Source of the DNA: Dermatemys mawii
Taxonomy: Eukaryota; Chordata; Testudines; Dermatemydidae
NCBI GenBank assembly: GCA_007922305.1
Contig: ML677373.1
Span: 10,714,127 to 10,778,126, forward strand
Reading direction: 5' to 3'
DNA length: 64,000 nt
A model generated the notes under the pieces. It was given only the letters and a program-made list of their open reading frames with translations. It was not told the DNA's origin and ran no database searches. Both the position numbers and the translations under genes were made by a program. This document shows positions 23,801 to 35,800 of the stretch, one piece after another. The stretch's first letter is position 1. The number at the start of each line of letters is the position of its first letter.

Positions 23801-26800
23801 AATTGCCTTGACAGCATCTCTAATAAACCAGCCCTTAAAAAAAAAAAAAAAGAGGAGGAAGTCGTTGTGAGTTACTTTACGTTCTCTCCCTGTTCCCAGA
23901 GAGTTCATATACATCTTTTAAAGGGAGCTCTAGCCTGGTAAGGGATTAGCCTGAGAAGACACTTCTCAGTGGAAAAAAGCCAACAAGTCTCCTTCAGAGT
24001 CATTGCATGTTTTTAATAAAATTGTGACAGCTGAGCTGTAGTTTTTCTCTTTTAAAGCAAATTCAGTTCAATTCAACACCCATCGAGGGCAATGGGAGTC
24101 GTGCAATGAGCTCTGGAACAGACCTTCAGTGCTGGTGAAAGACTGACAACACCCTGAAGGTCTCGCTCAACGGAACAGATTTGGGTCAAGTCATGTCAGG
24201 ACAAGCTTACCCATACTGCCTTGCCAATGAGCCTCACTCCAATGTTAGGGGTGGGTCTTAGAACCCAAGCTCCAGCCTGTGCAAGCACAACTACACCAGG
24301 GATAGTCAACAGGCAAATGGTGGGTCAAATCCAGATCAGCAGACGCTTTTGAACAGACCCTGAAATCTTTATATTTACTTATTATTTTTTTATTATTATT
24401 TTCCCTGGAGTCTGGATCTTGACTATAACTTGACCAAGAAACAAAAAAGAATTGACTACCTCTGATCTATACTGATATTTGTGGATCCGTAACGTGAGTC
24501 CCACAAGCTTGTGTCAGTTGATCCGGCCTGTGAGGTTTGCTGCCGCAGGGATATTTTAGTGGTGTAAAAGTATCCTTAGGAATATAGGAACCTAAATCCC
24601 ACTGGTTTCCAGTGAGACTTGGGTCCTAAGTGCCTAACCCACATTTGAAAATGGGACTGAGACTCCTAAGTCTCTTAGGTACTTCTGAAAATGTTGCCCA
24701 GAATCTTTATCGTGTGTGTGGGGGGGGGGGGGGGGGCAGAATCCCAGCGAGCCCAGCAAAAGCCTTTTATGAGGAAACTTTGTGTACCCAAATCTTCTCC
24801 TGCAGTCACCTGCTACTGGACCAAATCCCACTCTCGTTTACATCCATGTCAATCCAGATCACGCTGCTGACTTCACTGAAGTTACTTCAGATTTACAGCG
24901 GTCTAAATGAGAAGAGAGGTGGGCATGGCTTTGAAGCGAAGACAAGTAACGTATTCATCTGTTCGAAGAGATTGTATTGTGTGAGCAGCACGAGGTTTTT
25001 GTCTTTCTTCGTTCCCCCTTGCAGAGCTGGGACTCAGTTTAATACTCATTACGGTGAGAGATGAAGAGCACTAGTTTTTGCTTTCATCAAACAGTTCTGC
25101 CAGTGGACCCAAGTCCTGACCTGCAGCACTAACTGCAATTCTAGTCTGAGACCATGTGCCTCTCTGCTGATACAGAATCCCTGCCTGGCAGCACCAACTG
25201 CTAGTCTTGGATCCCACACAGCTCTGCCACTTCATGTGAATCCTGAGGCATGGCACCATGGACCAATCCTGCTCTTGAGCTTCCCTCAAGCAGAAACTGA
25301 GGCCAGAGCAGGCTGCGCTCTGTAATACACACTAGGATGAAAGACTAATAAACTCAATGGTAGTTGTGACTTCAGTGGGGATTGGCATCCATGGGCCTGA
25401 TTTGGTGTTGTCCTGCACCTTGCACTCTGGAGCAAACTGAGTGCAAAATAGGTGCCCAATCAGGATGGCTGCATTTTACACCCACTGAGCACTGGAGTAA
25501 GTAACTGCACATGCTGCTGGGCACCAGACAATCCATGTTTCAGAGGTGAAAGGCTAATGCACTCACCACCTCTGGCAGCTGATTGAGTGGGCCCAAAAAG
25601 GAGAGAATAGACATTGTCCCATTTTATTTCTGGAGAGAGAGAGAGAACCCCTGGCATTGCTGGGTGAAGATCTGATTACATTTTTTTTTCTTTAAAAAAA
25701 ACACCCATAGTTTTTTGCTGATTTTACATGGCTGATGAAAAGATGTGACCTCCATTAATCCATCATGTAACATGCAGAGGATGTGACGCACGTGTCCTTT
25801 AAACACCAGCTCGGCAACTGAGAATCTCTCTCTTCGGACACATTGCATCAGTCGAGATGGAATGGAGTCGGTCAGCGCCGCTCACTTTGGTTTTTGTTGA
25901 CAGCCAACAGGATGCCCAGCAATAATTATTGAACATTTACTTTTAATTGAGATGCACCTAATGACAAATAATTGTATATGGCAGTTTGATACTTTCTTTG
26001 CAATAGTTTTGATCTCATCTCATCTCTCCTCTTCCAAACAAACCTGAGCTCGTGAGTGCCTGTAACCAAAGATCCCACACCTAACAAGCTGTTGTCATAC
26101 GGGGAGAACGTGGATACGAGCACTAATAGTATCACAAAGTCAGACTGTCGTCAGCTCTGGTGCTCTGCTGCCTTTCAAAGAAATGCCACTTGGGAGTGCT
26201 GTCCTTCAAGGAAGAGCACTGACTGTGTAGCAGCAACATCTAGTTCTGCTGTTTGGAACGTAGATGGTTTATCAAGTTCCCGAGGGCAATGGAACATCCG
26301 TCTGTTAGATGTGCTATCATAGAGTCACAACAAAAGATTTGCTTTTATTCCCTAGAGAAGCCAGACCCAGAACCTTCCCCAATACTTAGAGATAAGCCCC
26401 GATGACATTTCCTACTAGCTACATTAGATGGCACATGATCTCTCTCTCTCTCTCTCCCCATACTCATCTCATTCTTGCAATCCCTTGTGCAGTCTTTCCT
26501 TGTATTGTAAAAACACCACACCACTGAGCAGCAGCAAAATCACAAAGGCCTCTTCTTGTTTTATCTATGCCCTCTTCTTTAGAGCCCAATTTCTGGCTTG
26601 GAAAGACACAGGCCAATATTCCCTCTGTCTCCCCTGCCTGGTGGAAGGGACACAGGGCTGTCCTTGCTGCTCGGGAAGGAGGGGAGTCTAGACCAGCATT
26701 CCCACTGTCTCACTGGGGAGATCTTCACAAGAGTGGGAGGCTGGGTGAAAGTTGATGCCAGTGGTCAGAAAAGGCCACAGCTTAGTCCAGCTGCTTTGTA

Positions 26801-29800
26801 TGGGCCCTTCTCATTCGGCCCCATGTCTTGACCAATCAGCTGAGGGTCATACCATCCTATGTGTACAGCCAATGAAGCTCAGTAAAGGAAGCCATCACCA
26901 GCTGTTCCTGAATTCGTTCAGGTTGCTCCTGGCAAAGGCTATCCCAACCCATCATAAGGCTGACAGGAACAGTTTCCTTCCTGGTGGGTTACTTCTATGT
27001 TGGCCTTATTGTAGCGGAGGAATCCTCTGCTGGTGTCTGCAGGCTGCTGGGGCTGAAGACTCCATTGCCAGAGGATCACCGGGCAGACACCAGAGGAATG
27101 ACTTAGACACGTAATTCTATAATAGAAAACTGAGGGCTAGATTCTCACTTGGTGTAAGTCAGTGTAGCTTCATTGACTTCCATGAAGCTATGCTATTTGA
27201 CACCAGCTGAGGATCTGGCCTTGAATATTGATCACTCAGTATTGGCTAGTCAGCACCGGGATCAGGGTTTGGCTAGTATGATGGGGGCGAAGATATCAAG
27301 CCAGGAAGTTGGCAGCAGAAAAGGGCTGCAGTCTGGCAGTCATGCTCCAGGCTTAGAGAGGGGAAAAGTGGCAACCCCAGGAGAAGAAGGAGCCAAGGGA
27401 TCCTGAAGGATGGTTTAACTAGAAGGGAAAAGACGAAAGCCTGTGGGCAGCAGAGTAGGAGGCCCAGGGAAAGAGCAGTGAGGTTACAGATTGTGCAGAC
27501 CTTGGCTGCTGATCGTAGGGCCCTGGGGCTGGAAGCTGGAGCAATGGGCAGGCCCCTACCAGCCACAGGATTGTGGGAGATGCCAAGCAGACAGCTGGTC
27601 CAGATGGACTTTGGCAGCCTAGAAGGGGGAGGACTAGACAGTGACCTAGCCAGAGGGCTGAGTCATGAAGAGAGAGAGCTCCCCAAGTCGCAGGGAGAGA
27701 GAGGCTGTGGGGTGAGCGAACAACAGAAGAGGGCTCCAGGCCAGACAATAATTGATCCTGGAGACCCAACCATGAGGATGCACCCCAGTAGTGAGTGAGC
27801 TTTGTGACAGCGAGTCAGCAACAAAGAGACATATTCCCTTTCTTCACTCCGCCCTCCCCTCCATTTTCCTTGAGCTGCTTTGAGCCTCCCAAGGAAGAGA
27901 GTGAAGCCTCATAGCATGAGAAACAGCAATGCAGAGAGAGCAGAACAAGGCTTAATTTGATGGAACTCCAAGGAGAAACTGCAGAACCAGAATTAATTTG
28001 CAAACTGGACACCATCAAATTAGGCCTGAATAAAGACTGGGAGTGGCTGGGTCACTATGAAAACTAATTTCCCCCTGCTGATACTCACACCTTCTTGTTA
28101 ACTGTTCGAAATGGGCCATCTTGATTACATTACCCACATTAGCACTACAAAAGTCTTGTCAACTGTTGAGATTAGCCCACTTCCACCTTAACTGAATTGG
28201 CCTCGTTAGCACAGATCCCCCCTCTTGGTAAGGCAACTCCCATCTTTTCACGTGCTGTGTATTTATACCTGCCTACTGTATTTTCCACTCCATACATATG
28301 ATGAAGTGGGTTTTAGCCTAGAAAAGCTTATGGCCAAATAAATGTGTTAGTCTCTAAGGTGCCTCAAGGATGCCTCATTGTTTTTACCCAAGGAGTGTTA
28401 CTAAATTAGAAATTTAAACAGTTTGAGATGTAGGGATATTTTGTAATCTGGTAATTCACTTTCTAGAGAGCGGTTTCTCCTGAGGGAATGGACGAGGCTA
28501 TGGAGACGGCAATGCACTACAGAACCAGACCCCAGATCAATTGCCGCTCATGCTGAGTAATAATTAAAGAGTGTTGCCTTCTGATGACTGTGATGGGAGA
28601 AGGGAGGAGCTCACAAAACTCCTGCTGCTGGTGTGGATCAGCTTGATTGATGGTATAGCTTCACAGAGGAAGCAAGGATAGAATAGGACAAAGAAACCGA
28701 ACAGATCTAGGCTGAGGAATAGTGGCAAAGGAGCTCTATACAGCAGCACAACTTGCTCTCCGAATGGAGGACTTGGATCTCTGCTGCTCTCAATCTGACA
28801 TGAACACTACAAATTCACTAAAAAAAAGACAACAACCCTAAAGAATCTAACAAATTCCCTGACTCTTGTTTGTCTGAGTCAGACACAGGCCATTTTTTAT
28901 TAAGATGCTATTTTGTGGCGTATTGTCTTTGTAACAACAGGGACACCTCATCCTACTCAAAGCAAATTGTGAGCAAAACGGAGATCATCAGCACTTTTCT
29001 TCCCTCCAGGAAAATTGACTTTAATAATTTGGACAACTTGAAAGGCTCCTGCCGCTGGGGAGGTAAATATTCATGATGGATACATTTTAAAAGTCTTTGA
29101 GAAGTCAGCTCACACAGCAGTTGCTGCATTTTTCAAAAGGCTTTCTTTTTTGCTGCATTTCTTCAGCTTTTATATTTAATAGGGGAGATTTGAGGCTCTT
29201 CATATTGAATTGTTTAATGCAAACAATAATAATTAATAATTAATGAAATGCAGCAGAGGAACGGTAGGTGAAGTGACCTATAGCTTTTGCAGCACTCGCA
29301 TGGGGAGATAGAGGGCAGACAAAAAATACTACCTGCTTACAAGAGATAGGGCTGGCAGTTCCGAATATCCCAGCGCTGGGAAAACTGCATCCTGGTTAAA
29401 TGAGTGGGTTTAACTCCCTGACTGATGTGGAGTGGGAAGTTGAACAGGGGACATTACTGGGGAGATTTTTAGAGAGCTCAGCTTCCATGCAGGAACCTAC
29501 GTGCCAGATTTTCAAGGAATTAGAGCCCAGCAGCTGAGGTTGTTCCATCAGCTTATTTAGAGGTCTACATGGGACTTGAGCTCTTGGAAAATCTGGCCCT
29601 ATAGATAGGGCTAAGCTTTGGTGGGTTAAACTCAAGAGGTGTGGAAGTTTGCTCCAGGTAAGTTACTACAGAGTCCAAGCTATCCATACCTGCTGGGTCT
29701 GATTCTGATCTCAGTTACAATAGTGTAACTCCATTGAGTGGGGTTTTAAAAGAGCCTAAGCAACTCAGGAGCATAAATCCCACTGAAATCCAAGAGAAGC

Positions 29801-32800
29801 AGCCTCCTGTCCTGAGACACTGAGATTTCTGGCTTGCATGTGCAAACAATTTCAGAGAGGTGACTAGCCACTCATGCTGGGACAGTCACAGAGGGACACA
29901 GGGGTTGCTAACAACTGCTTGTTATTGACTCCTGCAGATCCAGCCCTCTGTTCTCTCCGACTCAGCTACAGATGAGCTTATCTCAGTGTTTCAATTAATT
30001 CTGCCAGGAATTACCTTGGTCCTCATTATGGTTTTGATAGCGGCTTCAAACTCCTCTGAGTTATTGTAGTCCACCGTCCACACATGAGGCTTCCCTATGA
30101 AGTCCTCTGCATAGGGGTGTTGGGAGGACACCTGAAAAAGGAAACAAAAAATGGACTGTGTGGTATTCCCTGCAGGAGGAGCTGTGGCCACATGCAGTGA
30201 CCTCCCTGCCTCTAGGCAATGCAAAAGGTGAGCTGATGGCAGTAGAAACAGTGATGAGAGCCAAAGGTGGCTACTAAAACCATAAGCTGCAGCGACAGAC
30301 CCAAAGTGGAACCTTTAATCCAAACTCACCTGCTCTCAGCCTTTAGGCTGATATTTTTAAACTGTCTAACGGTTTTGGATGCCTAAATCTCACTGAAATT
30401 AAATTTGCCCCTTGGTGTCTGGGCAAACCTCAACCTCAGAAATTCAGATGAAATCCAGCCCAAATCAGAACCTCCCCCAGCAGTGAGATTTGCAAAACTG
30501 AGACCTGATGACAAGGTTTTGTAGAAGCACAGTGCTCATCGCAAAGATGAGACAAATGACAAATCTGTGATCAAACCCCCACGAAGTTTGGTGTTGGGCT
30601 AAACTGGAACTAGAATCTGAACCACCCTCAAATTTGCAAAACTAAAGCCAAGCAGTCCTGTTTGCAGTGAGGACTCTTCCTCTCACATTTCTGGGTCTGG
30701 GGATTGCTTCCCATCGGCAGTCCCTTTTCCATCCTGTAGAGCAACTGTCTTTCCCCTCCACCCCATGTATTTCTCCTTCACTTAAGCCTTTGGAATCTGT
30801 CGATTCAGTCTCATTGGCATTGCTGCAAGGCAGACAAGCACAGGCCGTGTCTTGGGAAGCAGGGCAAAGGATGGAAGTTGAAGCCAGACTTTTAAAGGGG
30901 TGCACAGGTCAGAGGAAAAAGTCCTGAGGCAGAGAAGAGACATTTTCTAAACAGAAAGGAGGATGAAAATTGGCAATGGTTACAAAGGGGCTTGGAAAGC
31001 AAGGAGGACGTGAAAAAGAGCATTTGCTAGACATGATCATGCTCCCCCAGCTCTTTGCCAGGGGAGAGGAGACACAGTATCCATGGGGGGGGGGGACTTG
31101 CACAGAGACTGATTTTTCTTTTTTTTTTTTTTGCCAAATAGCTTTAGGTGAAATTCTCCCCTCTGCAGAGGTGCCAGTGAAGTCCCATGGAGCCCCTAGG
31201 CTTAAGGGATGTCTAGTCCTTGGGCTGGCCTTCTTCCAGGGGGTAGAGTTCACCATTTGGGGGGGGTCACTGCATCATGGGCATTTTTGGGTTTCCATGT
31301 TTCAGCTGCTTTCTGGAGGGAGGCTGGTTTTCTAATTCATTCATGGCCCAGCTTACGCAGCCACGCTGTGAGTTGAAGTCCAGTCAAGAAAGCCAAAGAA
31401 AGTCAAAGAAGCTGCAGTGGAGGCTTCTTCACAGCAGGTTAAAGACTCTGCCCCATGCCAGCTGCAGGTTGCAAAGCAAACCCCTGGGTCACACCATTCC
31501 CCAAAGATGCAGAGCCAAAGTAAACCTGGCAGTGGACTGAGAAGACAGCATCAGCTGAACCAAAGGCCAGGACCATTCATCGAGCAACTCAACAGCCCCA
31601 GTCCAGGGTAAGCCCCATTCTCCTAACAAATCGACCAATCAGCTGGGCTAAAACACAAAAACAATCCCAATATCCCATCTACTCTAAAGACCTTCAACTT
31701 TCCCATGACCTCAGCCCTGCCTAGAAGGCTGAGATACGAATAAATAAAGGGGTGATGGCAATTAATTGTCCCTCTCTTCTGCTTCTTTGCTGTCACCTGC
31801 ACACTTCTCCCCATTGAGAGCAGCCAAGGATGGCAGGCTTGGCTATTTTAATGACACAGATTGAAAAACAGAGCAGTGGGCTGGCTGCATTGAAGAATGA
31901 TTCCAACACCTTCCATCTCGCACACACACCCCCCCAGGCACACTCTCCGGAGTGGTAGCTATGTTCACAGCTCTGCCAAGTTGCTGAGTGTGAACTGGGG
32001 CCTTCGCAACACAGCCTGCATTACGCTAACATCAGCAAAACACAAAGAGGACGTGGGAGGAGAATTAATTCCACAGGAGCTAATGACAGCAGCCCTGCTT
32101 TGCCTCTGCCTCTTGCCAAGATGAATGGCAAACAAGCGTGCAGCCACCACACTGTAACGATGACAAACGGGCTGGCTGCCAAGGCAATGGAAGCGCCCAA
32201 CTGCCTGGAGAATAGTGGCCGCAGAAGATGTAATCCAGTCTAAGAGCCAGTGGAATGGGGGCTGTCAAGGGTGGGGCGGGATGGAGGACACGTTTGGGTG
32301 GATTCTAATTCACTTGGTATGGAACGGCCTTGGACTGAAACAGAAGCTGAGAAATAGGTTCTTGATGTGGCAAGCGGAGGGGTTTTCTCAGCAGGGAAGT
32401 GGGAATTTACATTGCATTATCCACTTTATTAATAATACAAGGTTCAATTTTCTCAACCCTTTAACTTTTAAGGAGCTCCCGCTGCATTCAGATTAAATTC
32501 ATAGCCAGCGGCAGGCCCAGGAGGGGAGTTTGCAAAATATATATATAATCAGTCCTGTTTTAGAAAACCACAGCCAGGAGACGTTCAAGTTCAGATCCCA
32601 CCTTATCTGGGAACTTACAACCCCAAGTTTGGGAATGGAGGGTCAGGCTGGAGTCCTTTCTGGAGTAATCAATTAGGACACGGTCTGGGATTTTTGCAAA
32701 AGCCTCATTGGTCAGGATTTGTATTGCAGAACTGAAATCCAAACTCCGGTCTTATTTTATCCATCTTCTCCAGGTCTGGAGAGGGGAGGAATCAGATTGG

Positions 32801-35800
32801 GAGGGCAAGGTTCTGATCCCACCCACATCTAACCACCTCCCTGAACTGTGGGGAAAGTTTGCATCCATAGCCTGATTTTTTCAGCTGGTCCACCCCTTTG
32901 GTTTGAATCCAAAAGCAAATGCCACAGCCTGCAAAATCCTTGTCATACAACATTGCAGAACCACTTGCCTCTCTTGATGTAGGCTTCCCCCTGAAGAATT
33001 CGTGATTGAGGGAGCTGTGCGGCGGGTTGAAACGAGACTGCAGAAAAACACACCCATTGGCTATCGCTTCCAAAGGGGCGGGACCTTCATAGGGGAATCC
33101 AAATCCGATGAAAAGCTGCAGGAAGCAAAACCACGAACCCTGGTGAGCTTGAGTGAAGAACACCATCACTCAGCCCCACTGCTATTTCATGCATTACCAG
33201 CTCTGACTCTCTAGTTTACTAATCGGAACTACCTCTCTAGAGCTCAGTTTGGCAGACCTGCAGGCTGATCTAACTGAACTCTAGGTGAAGCTCTCTGTAG
33301 TTCAATTCCCAATAGCTTCAATGTGTTATAAAGTTCTCCCCATAACGATGTCTTTATCAAAGCTAAACTGTACACAGTACACCTTCGCCCAGAACAGAGA
33401 GCGTGTCATTAATATCAATGGAAGTTGCATTCCTTACATCATGCGTGTATTTGTCCTACCATTTCCACGTTGAAAGCTGCTGGCTTGCTAGATATCGAAG
33501 CAGAATCATGCCTAAAACAGTAGCAGACCTAGGTGGAGAAGCAGCTACATGTCCTAGCTTCTCATGCCCACAGACGTGGGTTTCTTTCCTTGTAACAGGA
33601 TGAAATGAGTTTGGGTATTTAGTGTGCCAGTGGGCATTTGCACATCACATAATTGAGGCACAGTTGGCATTCCTTATTCAGGAAAAGCCAAGGGCTGAAA
33701 TATAATAGGGGGGTTGCATGCCAGTGGGTTGGCAGTGCTGGGGGTGGTCTGGGAAGTATGCACTTTGCCTGATTCTAGCTAGGGCTATGGCACTGGGCTC
33801 AGGTTGCAATATCAGTATGGAGCATTTCAGGCCCTAGTTATGCTGTTAATCAATCAATCCACAGACCCCAGGCTCCTGGACAAAGCTGAGCAAATAGTGG
33901 CCAGAGTGTTTTGTGAACATTCAATGGAGCCCAACAGCAAACTTTGGTGTGACAATGGGTGTGGTGTAACTCACATTTACTTTCCATGAATGCTCAATCT
34001 CACAAGCCCTAATACAGCAACTATTTGCAAAACACAGATCTGAACCCCAAAGTATGAATATTTCCCAAGAGACAGTTCCAAATAGTATGTTCAATTGTAA
34101 AATTTAAAACCCTGCATTTGCACCATCTTTGGATAGTCACATGGGATCGTTTTTCTTTTCTGATTGGATGTAGTTAATGAACAGAAGGCAAACTACCAAT
34201 CTGACAATCAATCTCACCATTTGAAATTGGAGCTGTACAAGCTGGTTTCTTAAGTCATTTACCCGAGTTCCAGCTATGTAAATCATATGAGTTAGTTGCG
34301 TATGTCACAGTAAAAGTTGTGTATCTGACTGTAATATTCACAGTATGAATAACCTGCGGACAGAGATATTTGCTGAAGAAATTAGTGAATGATTTTGAAT
34401 AACAAATACACTTGAGAATGGTGTGAACTGACCATGGACAATTGGTAAAAGGGAAATTAATCAGAAATTCACTGCTGTAATTTGCTCAGCTCCACTCCTG
34501 GGAAATTACTGCAGTTGATGTGGCCTGAAGCAAGGGCTTCAGTGGCACTAGCCTAAGCCGCCTCCAGCTAAAAAACCTTCAGCTAATGAATTCCCCCTCA
34601 GATACCATCTCACAAGGCAACTCTGGTCCACCTGCCCAGCAGCTGGTTATTTTATGGAGGAGTAATGTTGGGCTTGGTCAGAAATCCACATGAAAGGGCC
34701 CCACCCCTATTCTGAGTACCTTGGCTTTTCTCAGAAGCTGCTGGAACTCGTGCTGTGGCAGGAGGCCATGGTTCTTAACAAAGGCTGGGACCTCAGGAGG
34801 ACGCTGGGTTTCATAATAAACAGTGCCGTGGATCTCCATGTACTTGTTAAGGATGGCCAGGAACTTTTCTTTGCCCTGGGGGAGGAAAGCGAAGAAAATC
34901 AGCTGCACATGAGCCCCAAAAAGAGAGATATTTGATTCTCAAATGCCAAAAGAAAAGGGTATTTCCTTATTCTGACCTCACCATCCTAGCGCCCTTAAGG
35001 GTACATCTCCATTGCAGTGCAAGCCCAGGGTTCAAACTCAGGCTCAAGCCCAACTCTCTTTTTGTCTTCACACAAATCATGCTGACCTAGGGTTCCAGGA
35101 TCCACAGGGCTGGAGGGTCCGAGGCCAGGTCAAGCTGGAATCCAGAGTTCTAGAACTATCAATTTGCAGTGCAGACACAGCCCTGTTGCATTTGTGCTCT
35201 GGGAGTCTGACAAAAATATCCCACAATCCCATGGACTGACTTTCTTTGTTCTCTGGAGAATCAGGTTTGGTGGGCAGTCAAGGTTTCCTACACTGACCCA
35301 TGAACAAAGGGCTAGAACGGCAACATTTTGGGAGGGTGTTAGGAAGTCTGGAATATGGTTGGTTGGCCTCGGGTCTGCATACTGCAGTGTGGATGCTGGA
35401 GCTTTGAGCTTGGGCCCAGGTTGGAAGATTCTTAACCTAGGGATGACACTCAGTGTGGACACTCAAGCCCTGGGTTCTCTAACAGTGTATTCATCCTACT
35501 GTTTCCACACTGAAAACTGCTGGATCGAGTTCCACTTACGCTGGATTTACACTGCAGTGTAGACATACACTAAACGACCTCCTCTCTATCAGCGAGAGAG
35601 TCTTTATGGACAGGAACTCATTGTTATTCAGGGGAGCTCAATCTGCAGGACAGAAAATCTCCCTACAGCGAAGGCAGACTTTTAGGACTGCTAGACTATA
35701 AACCAATTTCACCATATAATCCCACTGAATGATGCGGAGTTGCTCTTCTTTGACATGGGTATGAGTAAAAGCAAAATCAGTTCCCTGACTCAGAGGCGAC

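Larger units (their letters stand above)
5239..30014 (-). other. MGAT5B intron between exons F and G (24.8 kb)
   Basis: This is the largest intron in the window. It holds a composite repeat (5641-6074), nested hAT MITEs (8734-9204), Harbinger-like MITEs (9531-9825 and 11421-12117), a palindromic SINE pair and CR1 tail (12606-13386) and LTR-like segments (14380-15285, 17470-18065). It also holds the transposase-like element (about 19630-22036), a minus-strand coding-like relic (22297-22698), a small TIR element (24297-24464) and a second composite repeat (27965-28371). Stretches not listed (for example 6450-8700, 13400-14370, 15300-17450, 18100-19600, 22700-24290 and 24480-27130) show nothing I can name. 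Confidence 0.8.
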
